A stretch of DNA of 64,000 bases, from assembly GCF_016865525.2 (NCBI RefSeq), contig NZ_CP075169.1:2542337-2606336 (forward strand), given 5' to 3'. How positions within the stretch are numbered: position 1 is the stretch's first letter; every line of letters starts with the position of its first letter. The position numbers and the translations under genes are program-made. Under the pieces are notes generated by a model. It did no database searches. It worked only from the letters and a program-made list of their open reading frames with translations, and had not been told where the DNA came from. This document shows positions 19,703 to 28,547 of this stretch, in pieces. The DNA is from Sodalis ligni. Lineage in GTDB: Bacteria; Pseudomonadota; Gammaproteobacteria; Enterobacterales; Enterobacteriaceae.

Positions 19703-19716
19703 ATGATTAAAATCAG
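19703..19716. promoter_or_regulatory. FNR-like site in the citA/citS region
   Basis: ATGATTAAAATCAG keeps TGAT-N4-ATCA, eight of ten positions of the FNR consensus, in front of genes for anaerobic citrate use. Confidence 0.45.
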
Positions 19717-19739
19717 GTGTAAGGGCGCCAAATCTAAAG

Positions 19740-19755
19740 TGTGATCTCAACCACA
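19740..19755. promoter_or_regulatory. CRP-like site in the citA/citS region
   Basis: TGTGATCTCAACCACA matches TGTGA-N6-TCACA at nine of ten fixed positions. CRP control of citrate fermentation genes is established in Klebsiella. Confidence 0.55.
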
Positions 19756-20052
19756 ACCGTTGGGGATATTACCGCTAAATGTCGACCGAGTGTTAAAAAC
19801 TCAGTCTACATATCTCCCACCTTTCATTAACAAGCTATTTTTTGAGGAATAAAACCATTAAAACCATAAAACCATTGAAATCATATAACCCATAAAAATT
19901 CTATTAAGATAAATTGCGCCACTGCCATGACCATGAAATAATAAAATCCATTAAAATCTTTAAGACCTTTAAAATAGCGGTTTAAATTTGAATTCAATCA
20001 CATAAATAACGTCAGCCGTTTTTAGTATTCCAGCACTTATTTTACTTACCTA

Positions 20053-20109
20053 AATAATTCGAGCTGCAGGAAAACCAACGCATCTGCAGCTTTGAGTATG
20101 GCGGGTATA
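20053..20109 (+). repeat. dispersed enterobacterial repeat, short internally deleted form
   Basis: The left end AATAATTCGAGCTGCAGG and the right end CTGCAGCTTTGAGTATGG, followed by CGGGTATA, face each other across about 15 bases. The inverted AGCTGCAG/CTGCAGCT ends give a MITE-like palindrome. It lies just before the citS ribosome-binding site and so sits in its leader. Confidence 0.6.
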
Positions 20110-20121
20110 AGGGGGGTGATT

Positions 20122-21492
20122 ATGAGCACGACAGAAGACAGTTATATTGCTACAGCTGAACCGGCAACGGTGAAAGAAATTTCTGTCAAGGAAAAATGGT
20201 GGCATATCCTTGATAGCTGGAAAATCGGTATTATTCCACTGCCGCTATTTTTATTGGCCGGCATACTCATCGGTATTGATTGCCTGAGCGGGAAATTACC
20301 CAACGATATCGTGGTGATGGTAGCGACCCTGGCGTTTTTTGGCTTCGCCTGTGGTGAAATCGGCAAGCGCCTGCCGGTGGTGGGTAAAATGGGCGCGGCG
20401 GCTATTTGCGCCACATTTATTCCTTCAGCAATGGTGCATTACGGTTTGTTACCCGAGGTGGTGGTGACGGCCACCACCAGTTTTTATAAATCGACGAACA
20501 TTCTATATCTCTATATCTGCTGCATTATCGTCGGCAGCATCATGAGCATGGACCGGCGCACCCTGATTCAAGGTTTTTTGCGCATCTTTTTCCCGATGCT
20601 GTGCGGCGAGGCGGCCGGCATGCTGGTGGGTATGGCCGTTGGACTGGCCCTTGGCCTGCCGCCGTTTCAGATCTTCTTCTTTCTTATTTTGCCGATTATG
20701 GCCGGCGGCGTGGGCGAGGGCGCCATACCGCTCTCCATCGGTTACGCCGCATTGCTGCATATGGAACAGGGCGTGGTGCTGGGACGGATATTGCCGGTGG
20801 TGATGCTCGGCGGATTAACCGCCATTATCATTGCCGGCTGCCTGAACCGGCTGGGTAAGCGCTATCCCCATTTGACCGGGGAAGGCAAGCTGATGCCGGC
20901 CAATCAGTCGGGCCAGGACCAGCCGGCCGCCGCCCTTACCGGCACGTTTAGCGGTAAAACCGATGTGACCGCGATTGCCGCCGGGGCGCTGCTGGCGGTG
21001 CTGCTCTATATGCTGGGCATGCTGGGGTATAAATTGATCGGCCTGCCGGCCCCGGTGGGCATGCTGTTTATCGCGGTGTTGATCAAACTGGCCCACGGCG
21101 TTTCTCCCCGCATGCTGGAAGGCTCCCAGGTGGTGTATAAATTTTTCCAGACCTCGGTGACCTACCCGATTCTGTTTGCCGTCGGCGTCGCCATTACCCC
21201 CTGGCAGGAGCTGGTGAATGCATTCACCCTCTCCAATTTGCTGGTGATCGTCAGCACCGTCTGCACCCTGGTGGGTACCGGCTATCTGGTGGGCAAAAAA
21301 ATCGGTATGCATCCCATCGACGTGGCCATCGTGTCCTGTTGCCAAAGCGGCCAGGGCGGCACCGGCGACGTGGCTATCCTCACCGCCGGCAACCGGATGG
21401 AGCTTATGCCGTTTGCCCAAATCGCGACCCGCATCGGCGGGGCGATAAACGTCTCGGTCGCCTTGCTGGTATTGGGCAAGTTCTTACTTTGA
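20122..21492 (+). CDS. citS: citrate:sodium symporter, 2-hydroxycarboxylate transporter family
   Basis: This is a 456-aa inner-membrane protein with about 11 hydrophobic segments. The two re-entrant-loop motifs of the family are visible: GGVGEGAIPLSIGY in the first half and CQSGQGGTGDVAILTAG in the second. It imports citrate with sodium ions and feeds citrate lyase. The ATG at 20122 follows AAGGGGGGTG; an ATG-like start 30 bases upstream lies inside the repeat element and is less likely. Unlike Klebsiella, no oadGAB sodium-pumping decarboxylase genes follow. Confidence 0.93.
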   Translation: MSTTEDSYIATAEPATVKEISVKEKWWHILDSWKIGIIPLPLFLLAGILIGIDCLSGKLPNDIVVMVATLAFFGFACGEIGKRLPVVGKMGAAAICATFIPSAMVHYGLLPEVVVTATTSFYKSTNILYLYICCIIVGSIMSMDRRTLIQGFLRIFFPMLCGEAAGMLVGMAVGLALGLPPFQIFFFLILPIMAGGVGEGAIPLSIGYAALLHMEQGVVLGRILPVVMLGGLTAIIIAGCLNRLGKRYPHLTGEGKLMPANQSGQDQPAAALTGTFSGKTDVTAIAAGALLAVLLYMLGMLGYKLIGLPAPVGMLFIAVLIKLAHGVSPRMLEGSQVVYKFFQTSVTYPILFAVGVAITPWQELVNAFTLSNLLVIVSTVCTLVGTGYLVGKKIGMHPIDVAIVSCCQSGQGGTGDVAILTAGNRMELMPFAQIATRIGGAINVSVALLVLGKFLL

Positions 21493-21598
21493 TATCCGGC
21501 CACGCTGCGACCCGGCTGCGCATGCCGGACGAGGATGATTTACCGGCTAATACCGGCCGGGCCATCGGGTTGAGAAGAATGTTAATTCAGGAAAATGT

Positions 21599-22474
21599 AT
21601 GAAACTCGCAAGTTATGTTTATCAGCGCGGCAAGAGCTACGGCATCGTGGCCGCAGACGGCCTGATTGACTTAGGCCGCCGTCTTGGCCCGCGCTATCCG
21701 GATCTTAAAACCCTGCTGGCCGGCAATGCCTTATCCGAGGCGCAGGATCTGTGCCATCAGCCGCCGGATATAGCGGTTGACCAGGTAACATTCCTGCCGG
21801 TAATTGAAAATCCGGGCAAAATCTTATGCGTCGGCATGAACTATGCCGAAAAGCGTAAAGAGTTCAATGAGGTGAACCCGGCGCCGACGCTTTTTATTCG
21901 CTTCGCCGATTCCCAAACCGGTCACGGTATGCCGATTGTCAAACCTGGCCTTTCGGCGGAATTTGATTACGAAGGCGAACTGGCGGTGATTATCGGCCGG
22001 GAGGGGGAGGGTATTCCCGCTTCGCAGGCGTTGTCACATGTCGCCGGGTATAGCTGCTATATGGATGGTTCGGCGCGGGACTGGCAACATAATTGGTTCA
22101 CGGCGGGCAAGAATTGGCGGCAAACCGGCGCGTTCGGCCCTTTTCTCCCCCCTTCCGATGAAATCCCCAATCCCCATGACCTGAACATCCGTACCTGGTT
22201 AAACGGCCGTCTGGTACAAAACGACAATACCGGCAGCATGATTCACGGTATTGCCGCGCTGATTGAATACATCAGTACCTTCACCCGGCTGCACGCCGGC
22301 GACGTGATTATCACCGGTTCGCCGGGGGGCGTCGGCAAGAAGCGTACCCCGCCGCTGTTCATGAAAAGCGGCGATTGCATCGAAGTGGAAATCGAAAAAA
22401 TCGGCCATTTGAGAAATCTGATTGTGGATGCGGTTGATTATTCCATGCCCGGGTCGTCTCATGCCGCCGCGTAG
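21599..22474 (+). CDS. fumarylacetoacetate hydrolase family protein, candidate oxaloacetate decarboxylase
   Basis: The protein is 291 aa. The FAH fold is clear: KILCVGMNYAEKRKEF at residue ~77, then the metal ligands in EFDYEGELAVIIGREGEG, GYSCYMDGSARDWQ and ITGSPGGVG near the end. Relatives include acylpyruvases and soluble Mg/Mn-dependent oxaloacetate decarboxylases (FAHD1, Corynebacterium Cg1458). It lies between citS and citC in an apparent operon that lacks the usual oadGAB genes, so removal of CO2 from the oxaloacetate made by citrate lyase is the most sensible role. That role is inferred from position. CAGGAAAATGT leads to the ATG. Confidence 0.85.
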   Translation: MKLASYVYQRGKSYGIVAADGLIDLGRRLGPRYPDLKTLLAGNALSEAQDLCHQPPDIAVDQVTFLPVIENPGKILCVGMNYAEKRKEFNEVNPAPTLFIRFADSQTGHGMPIVKPGLSAEFDYEGELAVIIGREGEGIPASQALSHVAGYSCYMDGSARDWQHNWFTAGKNWRQTGAFGPFLPPSDEIPNPHDLNIRTWLNGRLVQNDNTGSMIHGIAALIEYISTFTRLHAGDVIITGSPGGVGKKRTPPLFMKSGDCIEVEIEKIGHLRNLIVDAVDYSMPGSSHAAA

Positions 22475-22532
22475 TTTAAAAACCGCCGGGCTCATCGCCG
22501 AGGCCCGGGATTCGAGCCATAGGGTAAGCGCT

Positions 22533-23612
22533 ATGTATGATTTGGACGCGTTGGAATTTGCCGTGCTGCCGATCCGATGCACCGTTAACGGCCTGAACGA
22601 AGGGCGCGCCCTGCCGGAACGCGGCGGGTTGGACGAGGTGCGCGCCCTGCTGGACACCAGCGGCCTGGGCATGGATGAGGATATCGATTGTTTCGTGGTG
22701 GCACATGATGGCCGGCAGTTGGCGGGGTGCGCCGGTATTGCCGGCAATACCATCAAATGCGTCGCGGTGGCGGCGGATTACCGCGGGGATAACTTGAGCG
22801 CCCGCCTGGTGGGAGAGGTGGAAAATCTGGCGATACGGCAAGGGCATTTTCACCTGTTTCTTTATACCCGTCCGTCCAATATCGCCCTGTTCAAGGGCTG
22901 CGGCTTTTATCCCCTGGCGCAATGGGACCAGGTGGCGGTTCTGATGGAAAACACGCCGGTGGGCATTACGCGCTATTGCCGCGCGCTGGCCCTGCAGCGC
23001 CATCCCGGCGCCCGAATCGGCGGGATCGTCATGAATGCCAATCCCTTCACCCTGGGGCACGCCTACCTGGCGGAGCAGGCCGCCGCTGTTTGCGACTGGG
23101 TGCATATCTTCGTGGTGCGGGAAGATGTGTCGCTCTTTTCCTATGCCGAGCGTCTTGAAATGGTGCGTCAAGGCGTGGCGCATCTCAGCCATGTCACGGT
23201 GCATCCCGGCTCGGATTATCTCATTTCGCGGGCGACGTTCCCCGGCTATTTTTTACGGGATACGCAGCTTATAGGCCAGACCTACAGCGCCATCGATCTG
23301 CTGATTTTTCGCCGTTATATCGCGCCGGCCCTCGGTATTACCCATCGTTTTGTCGGCACCGAGCCCTATTGTCCGGTGACTGAACAATACAATCGCGATA
23401 TGCGGGTGTGGTTGGAAGAGCCCGTGCGTTCAGCTTCACCGCCGGTGTCGGTGGTGGAGATTCCCCGCAAATGCCAATCCTCCGGCTGGGCGATTTCAGC
23501 CTCGGAAGTGCGGGCCTTGCTAAAGGATCGGCAGATGTCGCACATCCGGGAAATCGTGCCGCCCTGTACGTTTGCCTTTTTAACGTCACATCACCGGTCG
23601 GAATGTGCGTAA
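22533..23612 (+). CDS. citC: [citrate (pro-3S)-lyase] ligase
   Basis: The protein is 359 aa from the chosen ATG. It acetylates the phosphoribosyl-dephospho-CoA arm of CitD, using acetate and ATP, to switch on citrate lyase. The N-terminal third is a GNAT-like domain (GNTIKCVAVAADYRGDNLSARLV), followed by a nucleotidyltransferase domain with IGGIVMNANPFTLGHAYLAE (the HxGH-type motif) and SGWAISASEVRALL near the end. The ATG at 22533 has AGGG eight bases upstream and matches relatives; earlier starts would run into the preceding gene. It appears intact. Confidence 0.93.
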   Translation: MYDLDALEFAVLPIRCTVNGLNEGRALPERGGLDEVRALLDTSGLGMDEDIDCFVVAHDGRQLAGCAGIAGNTIKCVAVAADYRGDNLSARLVGEVENLAIRQGHFHLFLYTRPSNIALFKGCGFYPLAQWDQVAVLMENTPVGITRYCRALALQRHPGARIGGIVMNANPFTLGHAYLAEQAAAVCDWVHIFVVREDVSLFSYAERLEMVRQGVAHLSHVTVHPGSDYLISRATFPGYFLRDTQLIGQTYSAIDLLIFRRYIAPALGITHRFVGTEPYCPVTEQYNRDMRVWLEEPVRSASPPVSVVEIPRKCQSSGWAISASEVRALLKDRQMSHIREIVPPCTFAFLTSHHRSECA

Positions 23613-23640
23613 CCGAATTTTTTTTGTCAGGACAGTCATT

Positions 23641-23934
23641 ATGAAGATAGTTAAAGAATCCTTGGCTGGTACGTTTGAATCCAGCGATCTGCTGGTGAAA
23701 ATCGCCCCGGCCGACGGCGAGTTGAACATTGTCGTGAACAGCGAGGTGATAAAACAGTTCGGCATACAAATCCGCCAGGTCATTGATCAAACGCTGGCTG
23801 CCATGGGCGTTACGGAAGGGTTGATCATTATCGACGATAAAGGGGCGCTGGATTGCGTAATCCGCGCCCGCATTCAGACCGCGGTATTACGGGCCGCCGG
23901 CGCGGAAGATATTATATGGGACAGCATGTCATGA
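23641..23934 (+). CDS. citD: citrate lyase gamma chain (acyl carrier protein)
   Basis: This 97-aa protein is close to the family's 98 aa. Ser14 in GTFESSD is the residue to which the phosphoribosyl-dephospho-CoA group is joined. The ending [21 protein letters not shown] is typical of the family. Its stop overlaps the citE start (ATGA). The longer frame from 23605 is not needed because the ATG at 23641 matches the known N terminus. Confidence 0.95.
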   Translation: MKIVKESLAGTFESSDLLVKIAPADGELNIVVNSEVIKQFGIQIRQVIDQTLAAMGVTEGLIIIDDKGALDCVIRARIQTAVLRAAGAEDIIWDSMS

Positions 23935-24806
23935 AAAAGCTTCGCCGCAGTATGTTGTTTATTCCCGGCGCCAATGCCGCCATGTTGTCCACCGCGTTTA
24001 TCTACCGTCCCGATTCGATCATGTTCGATTTGGAAGATGCCGTTTCGCTGCGGGAAAAAGACAGCGCCCGGATCTTGGTGTTCCATGCGCTGCAGCACCC
24101 CATGTACCGGGACATTGAAACCGTGGTGCGCATCAACCCGCTCAATACGCCGTTCGGCCTGAAGGATCTGGAGGCGGTGGTTCGGGCCGGGGCGGATGTG
24201 GTGCGGTTGCCGAAAACCGACAGCCCGGAGGATATACATGAGCTGGAAACCCATATTGAACGCATCGAGCGGACCTGCGGCCGGGAAGTGGGTTCCACCC
24301 GAACCATGGCGGCCATTGAATCGGCCATCGGCGTGATTAACGCAGTGGCCATAGCCCGCTGTTCTCCACGGCTTATCGGCATTGCCCTGGCGGCCTTTGA
24401 TTATGTCATGGATATGCAAACCGAACGGGGCGACGGCACCGAACTTTTCTACGCCCGCTGCGCGGTGCTGCACGCGGCCCGCGCCGCCGGCATCGACGCT
24501 TTCGATGTGGTCTATGCCGATATCAACGACGAGGCCGGTTTCCTGCGGGAAGTGGAGCTGGTACGCAAAATGGGTTTCAACGGTAAATCATTGATTAACC
24601 CGCGCCAGATTGAACTGCTGCATAACGCCTATGCGCCGACCCAGGAAGCGGTGGACTACGCCCGCCGGGTGATTGCCGCCGCCGAGGACGGAGAGCGTAA
24701 AGGCCTGGGGGTTATATCGTTGAACGGGAAAATGATTGACGGCCCGATTATCAACCATGCCCAGGTGGTACTGGACCGTGCCAGGGCTTCCGGCGTGCGC
24801 CGGTAG
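23931..24806 (+). CDS. citE: citrate lyase beta chain (citryl-ACP lyase)
   Basis: The protein is 291 aa. It cleaves citryl-ACP into acetyl-ACP and oxaloacetate. It has a TIM barrel with Mg-binding acidic residues: [15 protein letters not shown] at the start, [43 protein letters not shown] and [11 protein letters not shown]. The ATG at 23931 overlaps the citD stop by four bases, giving tight coupling. Upstream in-frame sequence belongs to citD. The length is near the usual 300 and the frame is intact. Confidence 0.95.
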   Translation: MKKLRRSMLFIPGANAAMLSTAFIYRPDSIMFDLEDAVSLREKDSARILVFHALQHPMYRDIETVVRINPLNTPFGLKDLEAVVRAGADVVRLPKTDSPEDIHELETHIERIERTCGREVGSTRTMAAIESAIGVINAVAIARCSPRLIGIALAAFDYVMDMQTERGDGTELFYARCAVLHAARAAGIDAFDVVYADINDEAGFLREVELVRKMGFNGKSLINPRQIELLHNAYAPTQEAVDYARRVIAAAEDGERKGLGVISLNGKMIDGPIINHAQVVLDRARASGVRR

Positions 24807-24837
24807 CGGTTTAGGCGAATAAATACAGGAATACCTA

Positions 24838-26364
24838 ATGAGTGATTTTTTAGACAATCTACAGACGCAATATCGGCATCTCGGGCAACTGGCGCAGTTC
24901 AGCCATGCGTGCAGTACCACGCCCTGGCTGGCGGATAATCTGGCCAAACACCAGCGCAAGCTTTGCGACAGCCTGGAACAGGCCATTGAACGCAGCGGCC
25001 TGCGTGACGGTATGACCATCTCGTTCCATCATGCCTTTCGGGAAGGGGATATGGTCATTAATCGGGTGGTGGAAACCCTTGCCCGCTTAGGGTTTAAAAA
25101 CCTGACGCTGGCGTCCAGTTCGCTGATGACCTGCAATGATGCCTTGATAGAACCCATCCGGGCGGGCGTTATTAGCCGCATCTATACGTCGGGCATGCGC
25201 GGCAAGCTGGCGGACGCTATTTCCCATGGCCTGATGGAAGAACCGGTACAAATCCATTCCCATGGCGGAAGAGTAAAACTGCTGCAGGATGGCGAGCTCA
25301 AGATCGACGTGGCGTTTCTCGGCGTGCCGTGCAGCGATGAGTTCGGTAATGCCAACGGCAGCCACGGTCAATCCTGCTGCGGTTCCCTGGGCTATGCCAT
25401 GGTGGATGCGCGTTTTGCCCGCAAGGTGGTATTGCTCACCGAAGCCTTGCTGCCTTTTCCCAATCTGCCCGCCAGTCTGGTTCAGGATCAGGTTGACTAT
25501 ATCGTCAAGGTGGATCAGGTAGGGGACCCGGCTAAAATCAGCGTGGGCGCGGCGCGGGTCACCAGTAATCCACGGGAGCTGATGATCGCCCGCAGCGCCG
25601 CCGAGGTCATTGAGCATTCCGGCTATTTTGTCGACGGGTTCTCCCTGCAAACCGGCTCGGGGGCGTCAAGCACCGCCTGTACCCGTTTTATGGCGGAAAA
25701 GATGGAGCGGCGCCATATCAAGGCCCGCTTTGCGCTGGGGGGTATCACCGGCAGCATTGTCGATCTGCATGAGAAAGGCCTGATCGATATCCTGCTCGAT
25801 ACCCAGTCCTTTGACAGTCAGTCGGCGGAGTCGCTGCAACATAACCCGCGCCATATCGAAATTTCCACCAATGTCTATGCCAACCCCGCCGCCAAGGCGG
25901 CCTGCTGCGATCAATTGGATATCGTCATCCTCAGCGCGCTGGAAATCGACGTGAATTTCAACGTTAACGTTATTACCGGCTCCGACGGCGTGATGCGCGG
26001 CGCTTCGGGTGGTCATTGCGATGTGGCTGCCGCGGCCAATCTGACCATTGTGGTGGCGCCCCTGACGCGCAGCCGTATCCCTACCGTGGTCCGCCAGGTG
26101 ACGACGCGGGTAACGCCTGGTGAAAGCGTCGACGTTCTGGTGACCGATCAAGGCATCGCCGTCAATCCGGCGCGGCCGGAGGTGCGCCGGCGGCTGGAAG
26201 AAGCCGGTCTCGAAGTGCTGGATATCGAACAGCTCTATCAGCGGGCGGTGGCGCTGACCGGTGAACCCAGGCCCATCGAGTTTACTTCGCGGATTGTCGG
26301 TGTGGTGCGCTACCGCGATGGCAGCGTGATTGATGTGGTACGCCAGGTAAAAGAGGATGACTAG
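24838..26364 (+). CDS. citF: citrate lyase alpha chain (citrate:acetyl-ACP transferase)
   Basis: The 508-aa protein matches the family length. It swaps the acetyl group on CitD for citrate. Features include SFHHAFREGDMVINRVVETL, HSHGGRVKLLQDGELKIDVAFL, SLQTGSGASSTACTRFMAEK, and GASGGHCDVAAAANLTIVVA near the end, all of the CoA-transferase-like fold. ACAGGAATACCTA precedes the ATG, and citX begins directly after the stop. The gene is complete. Confidence 0.95.
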   Translation: MSDFLDNLQTQYRHLGQLAQFSHACSTTPWLADNLAKHQRKLCDSLEQAIERSGLRDGMTISFHHAFREGDMVINRVVETLARLGFKNLTLASSSLMTCNDALIEPIRAGVISRIYTSGMRGKLADAISHGLMEEPVQIHSHGGRVKLLQDGELKIDVAFLGVPCSDEFGNANGSHGQSCCGSLGYAMVDARFARKVVLLTEALLPFPNLPASLVQDQVDYIVKVDQVGDPAKISVGAARVTSNPRELMIARSAAEVIEHSGYFVDGFSLQTGSGASSTACTRFMAEKMERRHIKARFALGGITGSIVDLHEKGLIDILLDTQSFDSQSAESLQHNPRHIEISTNVYANPAAKAACCDQLDIVILSALEIDVNFNVNVITGSDGVMRGASGGHCDVAAAANLTIVVAPLTRSRIPTVVRQVTTRVTPGESVDVLVTDQGIAVNPARPEVRRRLEEAGLEVLDIEQLYQRAVALTGEPRPIEFTSRIVGVVRYRDGSVIDVVRQVKEDD

Positions 26365-26910
26365 GTGACTCTGACCGGAGATATCGCCGCGGACGTTACG
26401 CTGGATCAACTGCTGGCGGCGAAGGAGCGCCGCGCGGCGCGGCAACGGGAGTGGATCGGCCGTTATGGCCGGCCGCTGATTTCGCTGACGCTGGTAACGC
26501 CGGGGCCGGTGAAGGATTCGGCCCCTTATCGGCAATTGATGGCGGAAGCCATCAACGTTTGCGAGGGGATGTTGACGGGCCGCGGCTGGCCGGTGGCGGC
26601 GCGACAGGCCTTTTGGCTGTCCACCGGACCGGAAGCGTTTTGGGCGGTGGGGCATGGGGCCGGGGAAATAAAAGCCGCCACGGTGGCGCTGGAGCAGCAG
26701 CATCCCCTCGGCCGTCTCTGGGATATGGATGTTATTTCGGTCCACGACGGTATTATCGGCCGCAATTTTCTTAGTCAGGCCGGACGCCGCTGTCTTGTCT
26801 GCGACCAACCCGCCCATGCCTGCGGGCGGTCCCGCCGGCATCCGTTGCCTCAGTTGACGGCTAGAATAAAGGATCTGCTGGAGGCGTATTTTGTCCGCGA
26901 TGAAAGCTGA
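26365..26910 (+). CDS. citX: apo-citrate lyase phosphoribosyl-dephospho-CoA transferase
   Basis: The protein is 181 aa. It joins the prosthetic group precursor made by CitG to CitD. Family features are LDQLLAAKERRAARQREWI, LVTPGPVKDSAPYRQLM, LWDMDVISVHDG and RRCLVCDQPAHACGRSRRHP. The GTG start follows the citF stop directly, with AGAGGA in front. The 3' end overlaps citG by 20 bases. It appears intact. Confidence 0.93.
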   Translation: MTLTGDIAADVTLDQLLAAKERRAARQREWIGRYGRPLISLTLVTPGPVKDSAPYRQLMAEAINVCEGMLTGRGWPVAARQAFWLSTGPEAFWAVGHGAGEIKAATVALEQQHPLGRLWDMDVISVHDGIIGRNFLSQAGRRCLVCDQPAHACGRSRRHPLPQLTARIKDLLEAYFVRDES

Positions 26911-27812
26911 AGCGCTGCGAAGCGACGCCGGCCCGATAAGCGGTAATCCGCCCATTCCGCTCCATTATCCCGTTGCCGATGCCGAACTTATGGCGGTGGC
27001 GCGGTTGGCCGCCGCCGCGCTGCGGGAGGAGGTGTATTTGACGCCCAAACCGGGACTGGTGGATAACTGCAATAACGGTGCGCACCAGGATATGGATTTA
27101 CCGCTGTTCCTGCGCAGCATCGCGGCCATAGTCCCCTGGTTCAGCCGCTTTACCGCCCTTGGCTATCGTTATGCCGCGCTTCCGGCCGGGGAGGTGCTGG
27201 CCCGTATACGTCCGCTGGGGCTGGCCTGCGAGCAGGGGATGTTTGCCGCTACCGGCGGCGTCAATACCCACAAAGGCGGGGTTTTCTCCCTCGGGTTATT
27301 ATGCACCGCCGCCGGACGGCTGAAAGGGCGCTTACAGCCGTTAACCCGCGGGGGATTGTGCGACGAAGTGGCGGCAATATGCGCCCGTATGGTGATGACA
27401 GAGCTGGCGGATCGCCGGCGGGCGGCTACGGCGGGGAGCAGCTGTTTCAGCGCTACGGCATGACCGGTGCGCGCGGGGAAGCGGCGAGCGGATTCGCCAC
27501 CGTGCGCCGGTATGTTTTACCCGACTGGGATCGCCTCAAGGCCGACGGCGCCGGCGAGCCCATGATTATGCTGCACTGTCTGCTACTGCTCATGGCTTAT
27601 AATCCCGATACCAACCTGGTCTCGCGCGGCGGCCTGCCGGGCCTGCATTTTGTGCAGCGCTACGCCCGGCGCTTATTGCTTTGCGGCTGGGATATCGCCG
27701 AGCTACGGCAAATGGATGCCGCGCTGACAGCGCTTTATCTCAGCCCCGGCGGCAGCGCTGATTTGCTGGCGGTGGCTTATGTCCTGGCGCACCTGCCCTA
27801 TGAACGGACATG
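26891..27812 (+). pseudogene. citG: triphosphoribosyl-dephospho-CoA synthase, frameshifted
   Basis: CitG makes the citrate lyase prosthetic group precursor from ATP and dephospho-CoA. The 5' frame carries EEVYLTPKPGLVDNCNNGAH and AATGGVNTHKGGVFSLGLLC. It breaks at the G4 run 27433-27436; one more G restores AATAGEQLFQRYGMTGARGE and continues to MAYNPDTNLVSRGG and YLSPGGSADLLAVAYVLAHL, where relatives end. The start is TTG at 26891, six bases after GGAGG; an ATG at 26900 has poor spacing. No stop follows the family's usual end, and the frame runs on into the next gene. As read, active citrate lyase could not be matured. Confidence 0.88.
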
Positions 27813-27882
27813 GACCGGCGCGCCTCGGTGGAATTTCCCTCGACGGGGTCTCGTCGCCATATTCCGACGACCCTTCGGCGCG

Positions 27883-28421
27883 CTGACCGTTCTGCTGGTG
27901 CCGGGCATTCAGGATAGCGGGCCGGAACATTGGCAAAGCTGCTGGCGGCAACGGCATCCGCACTGGCTGCGCATCACGCAGCGCAACTGGCAGGATCCGG
28001 ATCTGGACGGCTGGGTGGCGGCGATCCGGCGCGAGCTGGGGAGCAGCGCTCGCACTTACTGTTGATAGGCCATAGCTTTGGCGCGCTGTCATCATGGTAT
28101 TTCGCCAGCCAATTCCCCGGCGTGGTGGCCGGCGTAGTGCTGGTGGCGCCTGCCGAACCGGTGCGTTTCGAGCTTGAAGAGCGTATCCTTGCCACCCCGT
28201 TACCGGTGCCAAGCCTGCTGTTCGCCAGCCATAACGACCCGCTGCTGGCGTTCAGCCGCGCCCGCTACTGGGCACAGGCCTGGGGTAGTGAGCTGGTGGA
28301 TGTCGGCGAGGGGGGGCATATCAACGCACAATCGGGTTTCGGCGCCTGGCCCCACGGTTTGCAGCGCATCGGCCAGTTCGCCCGCGAACTGAATCCCGGC
28401 CCTGCCCGCGGGCTGTTTTAA
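27883..28421 (+). pseudogene. RBBP9/YdeN-type serine hydrolase, frameshifted
   Basis: LTVLLVPGIQDSGPEHWQSC is the family N terminus, GHSFGALSSWYFA contains the nucleophile Ser, and GGHINAQSGFGAWPHG holds the catalytic His. The two halves lie in different frames, joined if one G is added to the G4 run 28038-28041 (giving ELGEQRSHLLLIGHSFG). No ATG, GTG or TTG begins the first half; it is in frame with the end of citG, so it is either a fusion or uses CTG at 27883. A function in citrate use is not known for this family. It may be an unspecific passenger of the operon. Confidence 0.7.
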
Positions 28422-28547
28422 AATCTGCTTACAATCCGCCTTGCGCAAATCGGCCATACCGGTATCAATTAATCTTAGGGTTCGCCGCGGGTATGCCATA
28501 ATCAATGCAGTTTGGGTTATGCGCTGCGCAAGTAACGGAGAAAAATA

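Larger units (their letters stand above)
19664..20121. other. divergent citA / citS promoter region
   Basis: This 458-base interval holds an FNR-like site (19703-19716), a CRP-like site (19740-19755), AT-rich repeats with AACCAT at 19853, 19862 and 19870, and a dispersed repeat at 20053-20109. In Klebsiella the equivalent region is bound by phosphorylated CitB at AT-rich sequence and by CRP; the same logic is likely here. Confidence 0.6.

Noticed and set aside
25666..26955. Leftward frame of 429 codons opposite citF/citX
   Set aside because: It spans two recognised genes on the other strand and has no conserved domain.
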